Positions 1 through 8,274 of a stretch of DNA of 64,000 nucleotides are shown one piece after another. Every line of letters starts with the position of its first letter. Position 1 is the first letter of the stretch. This DNA is from Gemella cuniculi DSM 15828 (GTDB lineage Bacteria; Bacillota; Bacilli; Staphylococcales; Gemellaceae): positions 156,692 through 220,691 of the forward strand of contig NZ_KE384431.1 of NCBI RefSeq assembly GCF_000425665.1, written 5' to 3'. Below the pieces are notes generated by a model, which was not told the origin of the DNA, made no database searches, and saw only the letters and a list, made by a program, of their open reading frames with translations. The position numbers were made by a program, and so were the translations under genes.

Positions 1-2000
1 AGTTCAATAGAATAATCTCCGATAGAAACCACACGTACTACATCGCCATATTTCTCTCCAAATAGCGCTTGTGCTCCCAATTTTCTTGCTTCAGCTATTG
101 GCATCTCTTCAGTTTTTATTTCTAATGCATTCCAAATTTGTTTATTTACCTCTTGTTCAACTTTTTCGATTTCTTCTTTTGTAAGTGGTGCAAAATGTGT
201 AATGTCAAATCTAAGTTTTTCGTCAGTTACCAATGATCCTGCTTGTTTAATATGAGAGCCTACTTCATGTCTTAAAGCTTCATTTAATAAGTGAGTAGCC
301 GTATGATTTTTTTCAATATTTAGTCTATATGTTCTATCTACGACAAGTTTATATTCATTACCTACCTTCAATTCACCTTCAACAATTTTTACAAAATGAA
401 TATGACGTTTATCCGGAAGTTTTTTAACATCAATTACTTCAGCTTTAAGTCCTTCTGAAAAGATTTCTCCTCTATCAGCTACTTGTCCTCCACTTTCGGC
501 ATAAAAAGGAGTTTTATCAAATACCACCTTCACTACTTCTTCAGCTTTGTAATTTTCTAAAATATTATCTTCCTTATCTACTATTGCAACAAGTTTTGCA
601 GTTTTTTCTAAGCAAGTATATCCTACAAATTCACTATCTCCTATGATTCTACTATAAAGATCTGATTGAACCTGCATTGACGAATCATCTTGACGTGAAG
701 ATCTAGCACGTTCTTTTTGTTTTTCCATTTCCACATTAAATCCATCAATGTCAACAGTCAAACCATATTCTTCTGCGTATTCTTCTGTCAATTCAATAGG
801 AAATCCAAATGTATCATAAAGTTTAAACGCATCTTCACCTGAAATAACCTTTGTAGTATTTCTTACTTCTTGAGCAATACTATTTAAAATTGCTTCTCCT
901 TCATTTAGCGTTTCATGAAATCTATCTTCTTCTTTTAAAATTACATCTTTAACAAAATTGATTGATTCTTTAACATTTGGATAATAATCTACCATAATAT
1001 CTGCAACAACATCAGTAAGTTTGTACATAAATGAACTATTAAGTCCTAAAACTTTTGCATATCTTACAGCACGACGAAGTAACCTTCTTAAAATATAGCC
1101 ACGACCTTCATTTGACGGTAATGCACCATCAGCAATAGCAAAGACTACAGTTCTAATATGATCTGCAATAACTTTAAATGCAACATCTTGTTCTTCAAAC
1201 TCACTATACTTTTTATTAGATAATTTTTCTATTTCATTAATAATTGGCATAAATAAATCTGTGTCAAAGTTAGTAGGAACATCTTGTAAGACCGATACTA
1301 TTCTCTCTAATCCCATACCTGTATCTATATTCTTCGCTGGTAGTTCTGTATAAGTACCATCCGCATTGTGATTATACTGACTAAATACTACATTCCATAT
1401 TTCTAAATATCTATCATTTTCTCCACCAGGGTACATCTCTTCTTTCGGTGAAGTAGTATCAGCTTCAATCCCACGATCATAGAAAATCTCTGTATTCGGC
1501 CCTGAAGGACCTTCACCAATATCCCAAAAATTCCCCTCAATACGTATAATTCTCTCTTCGGGTAATCCAATTACATTGTGCCAAATATCGTATGCCTCTG
1601 TATCTTCTGGGTGAATAGTTACTGATAATTTTTCTTTTTCTAAAGCTAACCATTTCTCAGATGTTAAAAATTCCCATGCCCAAGAAATTGCTTCAGGTTT
1701 AAAATAGTCACCAATAGAAAAGTTTCCTAACATCTCAAAAAATGTATGGTGACGTGCCGTTTTACCAACATTTTCAATATCATTAGTTCTTATAGATTTT
1801 TGTGAATTTGTAATTTTTGGATTTTCTGGTATTTCACGTCCATCAAAATATTTTTTTAAGGTTGCTACACCAGAATTTATCCATAATAAAGACGGATCAT
1901 CAACCGGAACCAAAGATGCACTCGGTTCTACTTTATGATTTTTTTCTACAAAAAAATCTAAAAACATTCTTCTAATTTGTGATGATGTTAGTTGTTTCAT
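1..2000 (-). CDS. alaS: Alanyl-tRNA synthetase, 3' end outside window
   Basis: Class II aminoacyl-tRNA synthetase that charges tRNA-Ala in the cytoplasm. The visible 666 residues begin [13 protein letters not shown] and run through the catalytic core ([18 protein letters not shown], GGGxE-type PGGEN region) into the editing domain with its HTATHLL zinc/editing motif. The reading frame is open to base 1, so about 200 C-terminal residues are missing because of the window edge. Two adjacent ATGs exist (2003 and 2000); I chose 2000 because GGAG then lies six bases upstream, against three for the other. The gene is preceded by its own promoter and an alanine T-box leader, so expression should respond to uncharged tRNA-Ala. 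Identification is secure. Confidence 0.97.
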   Translation of the reverse strand, partial: MKQLTSSQIRRMFLDFFVEKNHKVEPSASLVPVDDPSLLWINSGVATLKKYFDGREIPENPKITNSQKSIRTNDIENVGKTARHHTFFEMLGNFSIGDYFKPEAISWAWEFLTSEKWLALEKEKLSVTIHPEDTEAYDIWHNVIGLPEERIIRIEGNFWDIGEGPSGPNTEIFYDRGIEADTTSPKEEMYPGGENDRYLEIWNVVFSQYNHNADGTYTELPAKNIDTGMGLERIVSVLQDVPTNFDTDLFMPIINEIEKLSNKKYSEFEEQDVAFKVIADHIRTVVFAIADGALPSNEGRGYILRRLLRRAVRYAKVLGLNSSFMYKLTDVVADIMVDYYPNVKESINFVKDVILKEEDRFHETLNEGEAILNSIAQEVRNTTKVISGEDAFKLYDTFGFPIELTEEYAEEYGLTVDIDGFNVEMEKQKERARSSRQDDSSMQVQSDLYSRIIGDSEFVGYTCLEKTAKLVAIVDKEDNILENYKAEEVVKVVFDKTPFYAESGGQVADRGEIFSEGLKAEVIDVKKLPDKRHIHFVKIVEGELKVGNEYKLVVDRTYRLNIEKNHTATHLLNEALRHEVGSHIKQAGSLVTDEKLRFDITHFAPLTKEEIEKVEQEVNKQIWNALEIKTEEMPIAEARKLGAQALFGEKYGDVVRVVSIGDYSIE

Positions 2001-2020
2001 CATATTCTCCTTTCAATTTG

Positions 2021-2256
2021 ACAAAAAATAAAGTCCCTTGTGTAAGTTTTACACAAGGGACGACTATAATCGTGTTACCACCCTAATTTAAGCATATATT
2101 ATGCTCCTCATTAGTTTTTATAACGGCTTTTCTTTTCGTTGCCGATGAAGTATAAACATAGGTAGCATAAAAGTTATATTATAAACCCTTCTCACCAACA
2201 GGTTCTCTCTAAAATAATACTTCCAACTTTTAATTCCTAAACTTCACTACATTATT
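2021..2256 (-). promoter_or_regulatory. T-box leader of alaS
   Basis: Reading on the minus strand, the T-box antiterminator core AGGGTGGTAACACG (2071-2085) is followed by a 13-bp perfect terminator stem (2033-2061, GTCCCTTGTGTAA and its complement) and a T-rich tract at 2021-2032. This is the standard T-box arrangement: uncharged tRNA pairs with the leader and blocks the terminator. A GCT codon at 2164-2166 in the Stem I region (ATGCTACC context) is the likely alanine specifier; that assignment is inference. Length and position directly upstream of alaS agree. Confidence 0.93.
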
Positions 2257-2263
2257 TAGATAC

Positions 2264-2292
2264 ATTATATACAGTTATAAAGAATTTGTCAA
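2264..2292 (-). promoter_or_regulatory. Promoter of alaS T-box transcript
   Basis: Minus strand TTGACA (2287-2292), 17-base spacer, TATAAT (2264-2269): a full consensus vegetative promoter. It lies between the end of the upstream S1-domain gene and the T-box leader, so alaS has its own transcript. Confidence 0.9.
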
Positions 2293-2298
2293 TAGTTT

Positions 2299-2667
2299 TT
2301 AATTGGAATTTCTCATTTCTGACATAGCTTTTTTCTGCCAAAATTTCATATTTTGTTTTAAAGTATCAAAGCCATAAACAAAATTTAAAGTATCCAAACT
2401 ATTAATTTCTTTTTTTACACCAGTATCTTTTGGTTTAAAATTAAGTGTTGCATTTATTTTATTGTCCTTGATGGAAAGAACTTTTACTTCTAAAATTTCT
2501 CCTTGTTTAATATAACTACTTATGTCAAAAATAAAACAATTTGTAATTTCCGAAATGTGTATTAAACCTGCTTGCTTATTACGAGTTTCTATAAATGCAC
2601 CATAAGGTTTTACCGCAGTTACCTTAACTTTTATTATATCTCCTGGTCTGATTTCTTTATAACTCAT
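2299..2667 (-). CDS. S1-domain RNA-binding protein, YugI/CvfD-like
   Basis: 122 residues. The first 75 form one S1 RNA-binding fold (GDIIKVKVTAVKPYGAFIE, AGLIHISEI, GEILEVKVLSI), followed by a charged tail. Small single-S1 proteins of this kind (YugI/GSP13, YabR, CvfD) bind RNA or the ribosome and act as post-transcriptional regulators in Bacilli. The start overlaps the last 11 bases of tkt, so it is probably translated from the tkt transcript. No other domain is visible. Which family member this is cannot be decided from sequence alone. Confidence 0.85.
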   Translation of the reverse strand: MSYKEIRPGDIIKVKVTAVKPYGAFIETRNKQAGLIHISEITNCFIFDISSYIKQGEILEVKVLSIKDNKINATLNFKPKDTGVKKEINSLDTLNFVYGFDTLKQNMKFWQKKAMSEMRNSN

Positions 2668-4633
2668 TTTTTATTTTCTCTACTACTCTTGTAACAGTAA
2701 ACCCATATTCCTCTATCACTTTGTTAGCAGGAGCAGATGCTCCAAATTTATCAATACCAATTGCTAAACCATCTAATCCCACATATTTGTACCAAAGGGC
2801 AGTATTCCCCATCTCTAAAGAAACACGACGTCGAATATTATGTGGAAGTAATTTTTCTTTATATTCTTTAGATTGTTCTTCAAATAATTCCACAGATGGC
2901 ATACTAATTACTCGTGATTTTATTCCAGATTTCTCTAACTCTTTAGCCGCTTCTATGGCAAGTGCTACTTCTGAACCTGTTGCAATCAAAATAGTATCAA
3001 AATCTTCTGTGGATTCATATACCACATAAGCACCTTTTGAAACTTGTTCAAATGATGTATTTTCTAAAACCGGAAGATTTTGTCTAGTTAATACTAATGA
3101 ACTTGGCTTATTATTTACTTTTTGAGATAAATACCAAGCTGCTTGTGTTTCTGTCGCATCCGCTGGTCTAAATACATAAGAATTTGGAATAGTTCTCAAT
3201 GATGCTAAATGTTCAATTGGTTCATGAGTAGGTCCATCTTCCCCAACAGCAATACTATCGTGAGTAAATACATAAGTTACTGGTAAATTTTGTAATGCTG
3301 ATAGTCGTAATGCTGCTTTTAGATAGTCTGAAAATACAAAGAATGTTCCACCAAATACACGCACTCCTCCATGTAGCATCATACCATTTAGTACTGTTGC
3401 CATGGCAAACTCTCTTACACCAAATTGAATATTTCTTTGTGTTCTATTTTTATCATCTTGAAGACCTTCTCCTTTAATAAATGTCATATTAGAATGAGAA
3501 AGGTCAGCTGATCCTCCAAAGAAAGTAGGTAGCACTGCTGCTACACTATTAATTGCATCCTGTGATGAATTACGAGTTGCTTGCGATTCACCAACATTTT
3601 TAAAGTTAAAACTTTCTTTTGATAAATGTTTAACATCTTCTCTTGTTAATACTTCTTCTAATTCAGTTGCTAATTCTGGATATTTTTCTTTATATTCTTT
3701 ATAAAGCTTTTCCCATTTAGAATATTCTCTTTCTCCTCGATCTGCAACTTTTTCTTTAAAATCTGCATATACTTCCTCTGGAATTTCAAAAGGAGCATAT
3801 TCCCAACCAATTTCTTTTCTAAATAATGCTGTTTCTTCTTCACCTAGTGGAGCTCCATGAACACCGTTAGTTCCTTGTTTATTCGGAGAACCGGCACCAA
3901 TAATAGTTTTAACTTCAATTAGTGTAGGTTTATCAGAAACTTTAGCCTTTTCTAACGCACGACTAACTGCTGCTACATCAGCCCCATCTTCTACAAGGAT
4001 AGTATTCCAACCATACGCCTCATATCTTGCTCTTACATTTTCCGAAAATGCATCTTTAGTTTCTCCGTCAAGACAAATATCATTCGAATCATAAAGTACA
4101 ACAAGTTTATTTAATTTTTGTTGTGCTGCAAAACTACTTGCCTCTGATGCAACGCCTTCCATGATATCACCATCACCACAAATGACATAAGTATAATGAT
4201 CAAAAACATTATATTGTACTTTATTATATCTTTCAGCTAAATATCTTTCAGCTAATGCCATACCCACTGCAGTTGAAATACCTTGACCTAATGGACCAGT
4301 TGTTGCATCAACACCTTTAGTATGTCCAAATTCTGGATGCCCAGGAGTTTTAGAATTCCATTGACGGAAATTTTTCACTTCATCTAAAGAAACATCTTCA
4401 AACCCAGAAAGATGAAGTAAAGAATATAGTAACATTGATCCATGCCCAGCTGATAAAACAAATCTATCTCTATTAATCCAATCGGTAATCTTCGGATTAA
4501 CTCTTAAATGTTCTGAAAATAATGAATATGCCATAGGAGCTGCGCCCATAACAACACCTGGATGCCCAGATTTTGCTTTATTAATCGCATCAACTCCTAA
4601 AACTTTAATTGCATTTACTGATTGTTGTGACAT
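2657..4633 (-). CDS. tkt: Transketolase
   Basis: Thiamine diphosphate enzyme of the non-oxidative pentose phosphate pathway that moves two-carbon units between sugar phosphates. 658 residues, the usual length. N-terminal ThDP-binding domain with KSGHPG (21-26) and the ICGDGDIMEG cofactor motif (151-160), a middle domain with the conserved FVFSDYLKAALRLSAL stretch, and a C-terminal domain with SMPSVELFEEQ. It follows recR after a gap of 19 bases and overlaps the S1-domain gene, suggesting one operon. Start at 4633 has a good GGAGGG site upstream. Confidence 0.98.
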   Translation of the reverse strand: MSQQSVNAIKVLGVDAINKAKSGHPGVVMGAAPMAYSLFSEHLRVNPKITDWINRDRFVLSAGHGSMLLYSLLHLSGFEDVSLDEVKNFRQWNSKTPGHPEFGHTKGVDATTGPLGQGISTAVGMALAERYLAERYNKVQYNVFDHYTYVICGDGDIMEGVASEASSFAAQQKLNKLVVLYDSNDICLDGETKDAFSENVRARYEAYGWNTILVEDGADVAAVSRALEKAKVSDKPTLIEVKTIIGAGSPNKQGTNGVHGAPLGEEETALFRKEIGWEYAPFEIPEEVYADFKEKVADRGEREYSKWEKLYKEYKEKYPELATELEEVLTREDVKHLSKESFNFKNVGESQATRNSSQDAINSVAAVLPTFFGGSADLSHSNMTFIKGEGLQDDKNRTQRNIQFGVREFAMATVLNGMMLHGGVRVFGGTFFVFSDYLKAALRLSALQNLPVTYVFTHDSIAVGEDGPTHEPIEHLASLRTIPNSYVFRPADATETQAAWYLSQKVNNKPSSLVLTRQNLPVLENTSFEQVSKGAYVVYESTEDFDTILIATGSEVALAIEAAKELEKSGIKSRVISMPSVELFEEQSKEYKEKLLPHNIRRRVSLEMGNTALWYKYVGLDGLAIGIDKFGASAPANKVIEEYGFTVTRVVEKIKNEL

Positions 4634-4652
4634 ACTTATGCCCTCCTAATTT

Positions 4653-5249
4653 TTATAATTCTATTCTACCAGATATAGCACGAGACAAAGTAACTTCATC
4701 AACATATTCGATATCACTCCCAAAAGAAATACCTTGAGCTATTCTAGTAACTTTAATATCCGTATTTTTTAAATATCTTGAAATAAAACTTGCAGTTCCT
4801 TCCCCTTCTGGTGACGAATTAGTCGCTAGAATTATTTCTTTTACAGCTGGGTCTTGTGCCCTTTCAAATAATGATTTTATATTGATATCCAACGGACCTA
4901 TCCCATCCATGGGAGAAATAAGACCATCTAATACATGATAAAGACCTCTATATTGTTGCATATTTTCCATAGCAACCAAATCGTTATCACTTGCAACAAC
5001 ACAAATTATCGAATTATCACGTGAAGTATCTGAACAAATATCACATTTATGTGTTTCACTAAGTCTACCACATACTTCGCACTTAGTTAACTTTTCTTTT
5101 AGTTCGACTAACGCAGTTGCAAAATTCTTAATATCTTCATCATGCATTTTTAAAGTATGAAACGCAAGTCTAACAGCTGTTTTTCTTCCTATTCCAGGTA
5201 ATAATGAATAACTATCTATTAAATCTAAAATTGGTTTTGGATATTGCAT
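4653..5249 (-). CDS. recR: Recombination mediator RecR
   Basis: 198 residues, full length. Helix-hairpin-helix near residues 10-30 ([15 protein letters not shown]), a four-cysteine zinc finger at C57, C60, C69 and C72, then a Toprim domain with the [12 protein letters not shown] signature. RecR works with RecO (and RecF) to load RecA on single-stranded gaps. It lies four bases after ybaB and shares that promoter, the common Firmicutes order dnaX-ybaB-recR. Confidence 0.97.
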   Translation of the reverse strand: MQYPKPILDLIDSYSLLPGIGRKTAVRLAFHTLKMHDEDIKNFATALVELKEKLTKCEVCGRLSETHKCDICSDTSRDNSIICVVASDNDLVAMENMQQYRGLYHVLDGLISPMDGIGPLDINIKSLFERAQDPAVKEIILATNSSPEGEGTASFISRYLKNTDIKVTRIAQGISFGSDIEYVDEVTLSRAISGRIEL

Positions 5250-5253
5250 CTTA

Positions 5254-5571
5254 TTATAGACCTGGGATATTTAATCCATTTGTAAATTTACCTAGTGTTT
5301 CTTCTTTTAATTGTGTGGATTTTTCTAAAGCATCATTTACTGCTGTTAAAATCAAATCTTGAAGCATTTCTATATCTTCTGGATCCACTACCTCTTCTTT
5401 AATTTTAATATCCAAAATTTTTCCATCGCCATTTGCTATTGCAGTAACCATCCCTCCTGATACAGTTCCTTCAACAGTTTGATCTTTTAATCCTTCCTGA
5501 GCTGCTAACATATCTTTTTGCATCTTTTGCATCTTTCTCATCATTTGTTGCATATTACCCATTCCACGCAT
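5254..5571 (-). CDS. YbaB/EbfC nucleoid-associated protein
   Basis: 105 residues with the YbaB/EbfC signature: Met/Gln/Lys-rich N-terminal helix ([15 protein letters not shown]), [23 protein letters not shown], then [18 protein letters not shown]. Members form dimers that bind DNA and associate with the nucleoid. Start at 5571 has AGGAGG about six bases upstream. It is co-transcribed with recR from the promoter at 5605-5633. Confidence 0.93.
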   Translation of the reverse strand: MRGMGNMQQMMRKMQKMQKDMLAAQEGLKDQTVEGTVSGGMVTAIANGDGKILDIKIKEEVVDPEDIEMLQDLILTAVNDALEKSTQLKEETLGKFTNGLNIPGL

Positions 5572-5604
5572 AGTATTTCCTCCTAAATATCTTGTTATAA
5601 TATA

Positions 5605-5633
5605 ATTCTATTTAAAATTACACATCTTGTCAA
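5605..5633 (-). promoter_or_regulatory. Promoter of ybaB-recR
   Basis: Minus strand TTGACA (5628-5633), 17-base spacer, TAGAAT (5605-5610). It sits in the 107-base gap after dnaX and can drive ybaB-recR separately from dnaX. Confidence 0.75.
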
Positions 5634-5678
5634 TGGTTTTCAATCATTTCAAAGGTTTTCATTTTATTTTTTCTAAAT

Positions 5679-7394
5679 TTATTTTTCTACTATTATGTCA
5701 GAAAATAATTCTTCTACTTTTGTGATATTTTTTTCATCTTCAAGTAGTATCTCACTTTTCTCATCTATTATATATTCTTTTTGATTTTCATTAATTAATA
5801 TTTCGTACTGGTGATCTTGTAAAGTGTATATAGTATAATCTACACCTATATATCGTTTAAATAATTCTTCCAAATATTTTTTATACTTAGAACTTGAAGA
5901 CATTTTAATCATCTTATCAGCTTCATTAAAAACAAGAAGTCCCCCTACTTTAGATGAAGCAACAAGTGTACATGACTTAAATAATTCTCTCATAACAACT
6001 ACTTCATTATTATTAGCATTTAGACTTTCACTTATAATTTTTCTAAATACACTTGAAGCATAACTTGTAAAATTATCGTTAGCATTTTCAATTAATTCTT
6101 GAATTTTTCCTTTGTCTTTTATAATAACTTCTTTAATTTCATTTTTAGAAGTATTAGTCCAACTAATATTATCTCCTTCAAAATTATTGTTTTCATTGTT
6201 ATCAATTTCTTTTGAGTTAAAAGTTTCTTTTTTTACAATATTAATTTTATTTTGTTTTAACTTTTCTTCTAATGCTTTTATTCTATTTTCCAATTCTATA
6301 ATATGATTGTTAGATAATGAACTATCACTATTTAAAGAATTCATCTTACTTTCTTTTATTACATCAGATGTTTCCTTTGAACAAATTTTCACAATACAAA
6401 TTTGCATATAACTCATGTATTCTGTAGAAAATCTAATGTGCTGCTCAGTTTGTGATAAAATTTCAATTATTTTATAAAAATAATCAAAAGAAATATCTTC
6501 AACTACATCATTTATTTTTTCTATTTCATACTGAGTATAATTATTATTTTTTAAATTTTTATATACAATAACGTCACGTGTTATATTTATTAAATCATTT
6601 AACAACAATTTAGTATCCTTAGCTTGATTTACAAAATTATTGTAAGTAAGAAGTGAATTCGTTACATCACCTAAAAGTAAATTTTTATAAAATTCAAGTA
6701 TATCCTCTTCACCAATAGAAGATGTAACCTCTAATATATTGTCTAAAGTAATTTTTTCTGCATAATTAGACACTTGATCTAATATGCTAATCGCATCTCT
6801 CAGTCCACCTTTAGCAAGTGCAGATATCTTTTCTACAGCTTTAATTTCTATATCTAGATTTTCAGTTTTCGCAATATACGTTAATCTCTCTTTAAGTTGT
6901 TCATTTGATAAATTCTTAAATTCAAATCTTTGACATCTTGAAAGAATTGTCGCAGGTATTTTATGAATTTCTGTAGTCGCTAAAATAAATATCACATGTG
7001 CCGGTGGTTCTTCTAATGTTTTCAACAATGCATTAAATGCAGCTGTTGTAAGCATATGAACCTCATCAATTATATATATTTTATACTTACCTTCACTTGG
7101 AAGAAACTTTATCGCTTCCTTTATATCACGGACTTCATCAACACCATTATTACTGGCAGCATCTATTTCTATTATATCTACATTTTCCTTTTGATAAATT
7201 TCATTATTATTTACTTCATTAGCGAATATTTTTGCAATAGAAGTTTTACCTGTACCGCGTGGTCCATAAAATAAATAGGCATGACTAATTTGATTTTTTT
7301 CTATCGCATTTTTCAATACTGAAACTATATGATTTTGACCAACAATATCGTCGAACTTTTGTGGTCTGTATTTTCTATACAATGCCTGAAACAT
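5679..7394 (-). CDS. dnaX: DNA polymerase III tau (gamma/tau) subunit, zinc module absent
   Basis: Clamp-loader ATPase of the replisome, 571 residues. AAA+ core: Walker A GPRGTGKT (44-51), Walker B IIDEVH (108-113), sensor 1 ATTEIHKIP, SRC motif LSRCQRF. Domain III continues to about residue 360, followed by a Glu/Asn/Lys-rich linker and a C-terminal tau domain. Between Walker A and the EIDAASNNG motif only about 20 residues remain and none is cysteine, whereas bacterial DnaX proteins normally carry a four-Cys zinc module here. Codons 388-389 lie in an A7 tract (6228-6234) that could allow a -1 shift to a 392-residue gamma-like product (see findings). Start preceded by GGAGG. Confidence 0.96.
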   Translation of the reverse strand: MFQALYRKYRPQKFDDIVGQNHIVSVLKNAIEKNQISHAYLFYGPRGTGKTSIAKIFANEVNNNEIYQKENVDIIEIDAASNNGVDEVRDIKEAIKFLPSEGKYKIYIIDEVHMLTTAAFNALLKTLEEPPAHVIFILATTEIHKIPATILSRCQRFEFKNLSNEQLKERLTYIAKTENLDIEIKAVEKISALAKGGLRDAISILDQVSNYAEKITLDNILEVTSSIGEEDILEFYKNLLLGDVTNSLLTYNNFVNQAKDTKLLLNDLINITRDVIVYKNLKNNNYTQYEIEKINDVVEDISFDYFYKIIEILSQTEQHIRFSTEYMSYMQICIVKICSKETSDVIKESKMNSLNSDSSLSNNHIIELENRIKALEEKLKQNKINIVKKETFNSKEIDNNENNNFEGDNISWTNTSKNEIKEVIIKDKGKIQELIENANDNFTSYASSVFRKIISESLNANNNEVVVMRELFKSCTLVASSKVGGLLVFNEADKMIKMSSSSKYKKYLEELFKRYIGVDYTIYTLQDHQYEILINENQKEYIIDEKSEILLEDEKNITKVEELFSDIIVEK

Positions 7395-7420
7395 GTAAAC
7401 CTCCTAATTAATAATACCTA

Positions 7421-7430
7421 AATAATTATA
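7421..7430 (-). promoter_or_regulatory. Extended -10 promoter of dnaX
   Basis: TGG followed by TATAAT (7425-7430) on the minus strand gives an extended -10 about 30 bases ahead of the dnaX start. No good -35 is seen at 17 bases, which extended -10 promoters can tolerate. Confidence 0.5.
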
Positions 7431-7644
7431 CCACATTTTGGGAAAAATTTCGTCTTCAAATAATTACAGAACATAGCTGTAATATTAAAAAAATACAATT
7501 AGTTTAAATTAAAATTAAATAAAACTCATTGCGTCAAACATAGTTAAATCAACTGTTCGCAGTGGTTAAAGGTATATTCAAGAATAAAACAAAACTACTC
7601 AATTTCAAGAGTATTTTAATACTTTTTACGCAGATTTTACGCAC

Positions 7645-7678
7645 AAAAAACAACCTCTCACTTATGTGAGAGGTTGTG
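7645..7678 (-). terminator. Intrinsic terminator downstream of the stem-loop array
   Basis: 12-bp stem ACAACCTCTCAC with its complement around a four-base loop, followed on the minus strand by TTTTTT. There is no T-run on the plus strand, so it terminates leftward transcripts only. It lies just past the array, which suggests that the array is transcribed leftward, alone or as the 3' region of the lipoprotein mRNA. Confidence 0.85.
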
Positions 7679-7732
7679 ATGTTTAATTAATCTTAACCTA
7701 TTGTTCTTATTAAGTCATAATAAAAGAAAGGA

Positions 7733-8242
7733 GCGACTCAAAAATCGTGATTTTGCGGTAGTCGTTTAAGTTTTAAGTTCCTTTGGTACTTAAAAACTTT
7801 TACGAATAGCGTGTGCAAAAGGAACTATAATTTTAACGAACAAAGTGAGGAAAAGATTATAGTTCCAACTGCCAAATCGATTTTATTGAGTCGCCCCCGC
7901 ATTTGGTTAATCGTAGTTTTTCTGAAGTCAAAGACTGTAAGAAAAACGTGCGAATAACTTATTGCGTTGTACATTATTGTTTCAAGAAGCAAAGCAACGT
8001 AGAAACAATTACTGTACAACGTATGCAAAAGCAACTATAATCTTAACGAACAAAGTAAGGAAAAGATTATAGTTGCCACTGCTCTACAGAAACTAAATTT
8101 CTAACGACCAAAAGGAGGAAAGAAATTTATAGTTTCGAATCAGTACAGTTTATTAGATTTCGAAAAAGCTTCTACAAAGTGTATTTCGAAATCAATAAAC
8201 CACTGCGTTTTATTATATTTTTTAAAAACTTCTTGAAGTTTT
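7733..8242 (-). repeat. Tandem stem-loop array with conserved 18-base loops
   Basis: At least six consecutive inverted repeats with different stems but loops of constant length: stems 7821-7834/7853-7866, 7916-7923/7940-7947, 7966-7983/8002-8020, 8031-8044/8063-8076, 8089-8102/8121-8136 and 8148-8165/8184-8200. Loop examples on the plus strand are AACGAACAAAGTGAGGAA, AACGAACAAAGTAAGGAA, AACGACCAAAAGGAGGAA and AAGAAGCAAAGCAACGTA; most carry a CAAAG core. Linkers often end in ACTGC. A longer pairing, 7733-7747 with 7878-7894, encloses the first part. The strand is given as minus because of the terminator at 7645-7678. I do not recognise the family; a structured RNA or a hairpin-type mobile repeat are both possible. 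Confidence 0.7.
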
Positions 8243-8274
8243 AGATTTTTGGGTCAATCCCTTCTTTTTCAGCA

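Larger units (their letters stand above)
7395..8274. other. 880-base gap without protein gene: dnaX promoter, terminator, stem-loop array
   Basis: No credible coding frame. From left to right it holds the dnaX promoter, a 7-bp hairpin at 7463-7486, a pair of direct 9-base repeats TTTTACGCA (7624-7632, 7635-7643), an intrinsic terminator pointing left (7645-7678), and the stem-loop array described separately (7733-8242). A 69-codon frame inside the array follows the hairpins and is not a gene. Confidence 0.85.

Noticed and set aside
7624-7643. TTTTACGCA direct repeat as an attachment site or integrase tail
   Set aside because: Only nine bases twice, no integrase gene or second att copy nearby.
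7825-8034. 69-codon open frame on the minus strand inside the stem-loop array
   Set aside because: Its sequence is dictated by inverted repeats, it has no ribosome binding site, and it ends within a hairpin arm.
7733-8242. Array considered as a CRISPR
   Set aside because: Units are inverted repeats with differing stems and irregular spacing, not direct repeats with unique spacers, and no cas genes are present.
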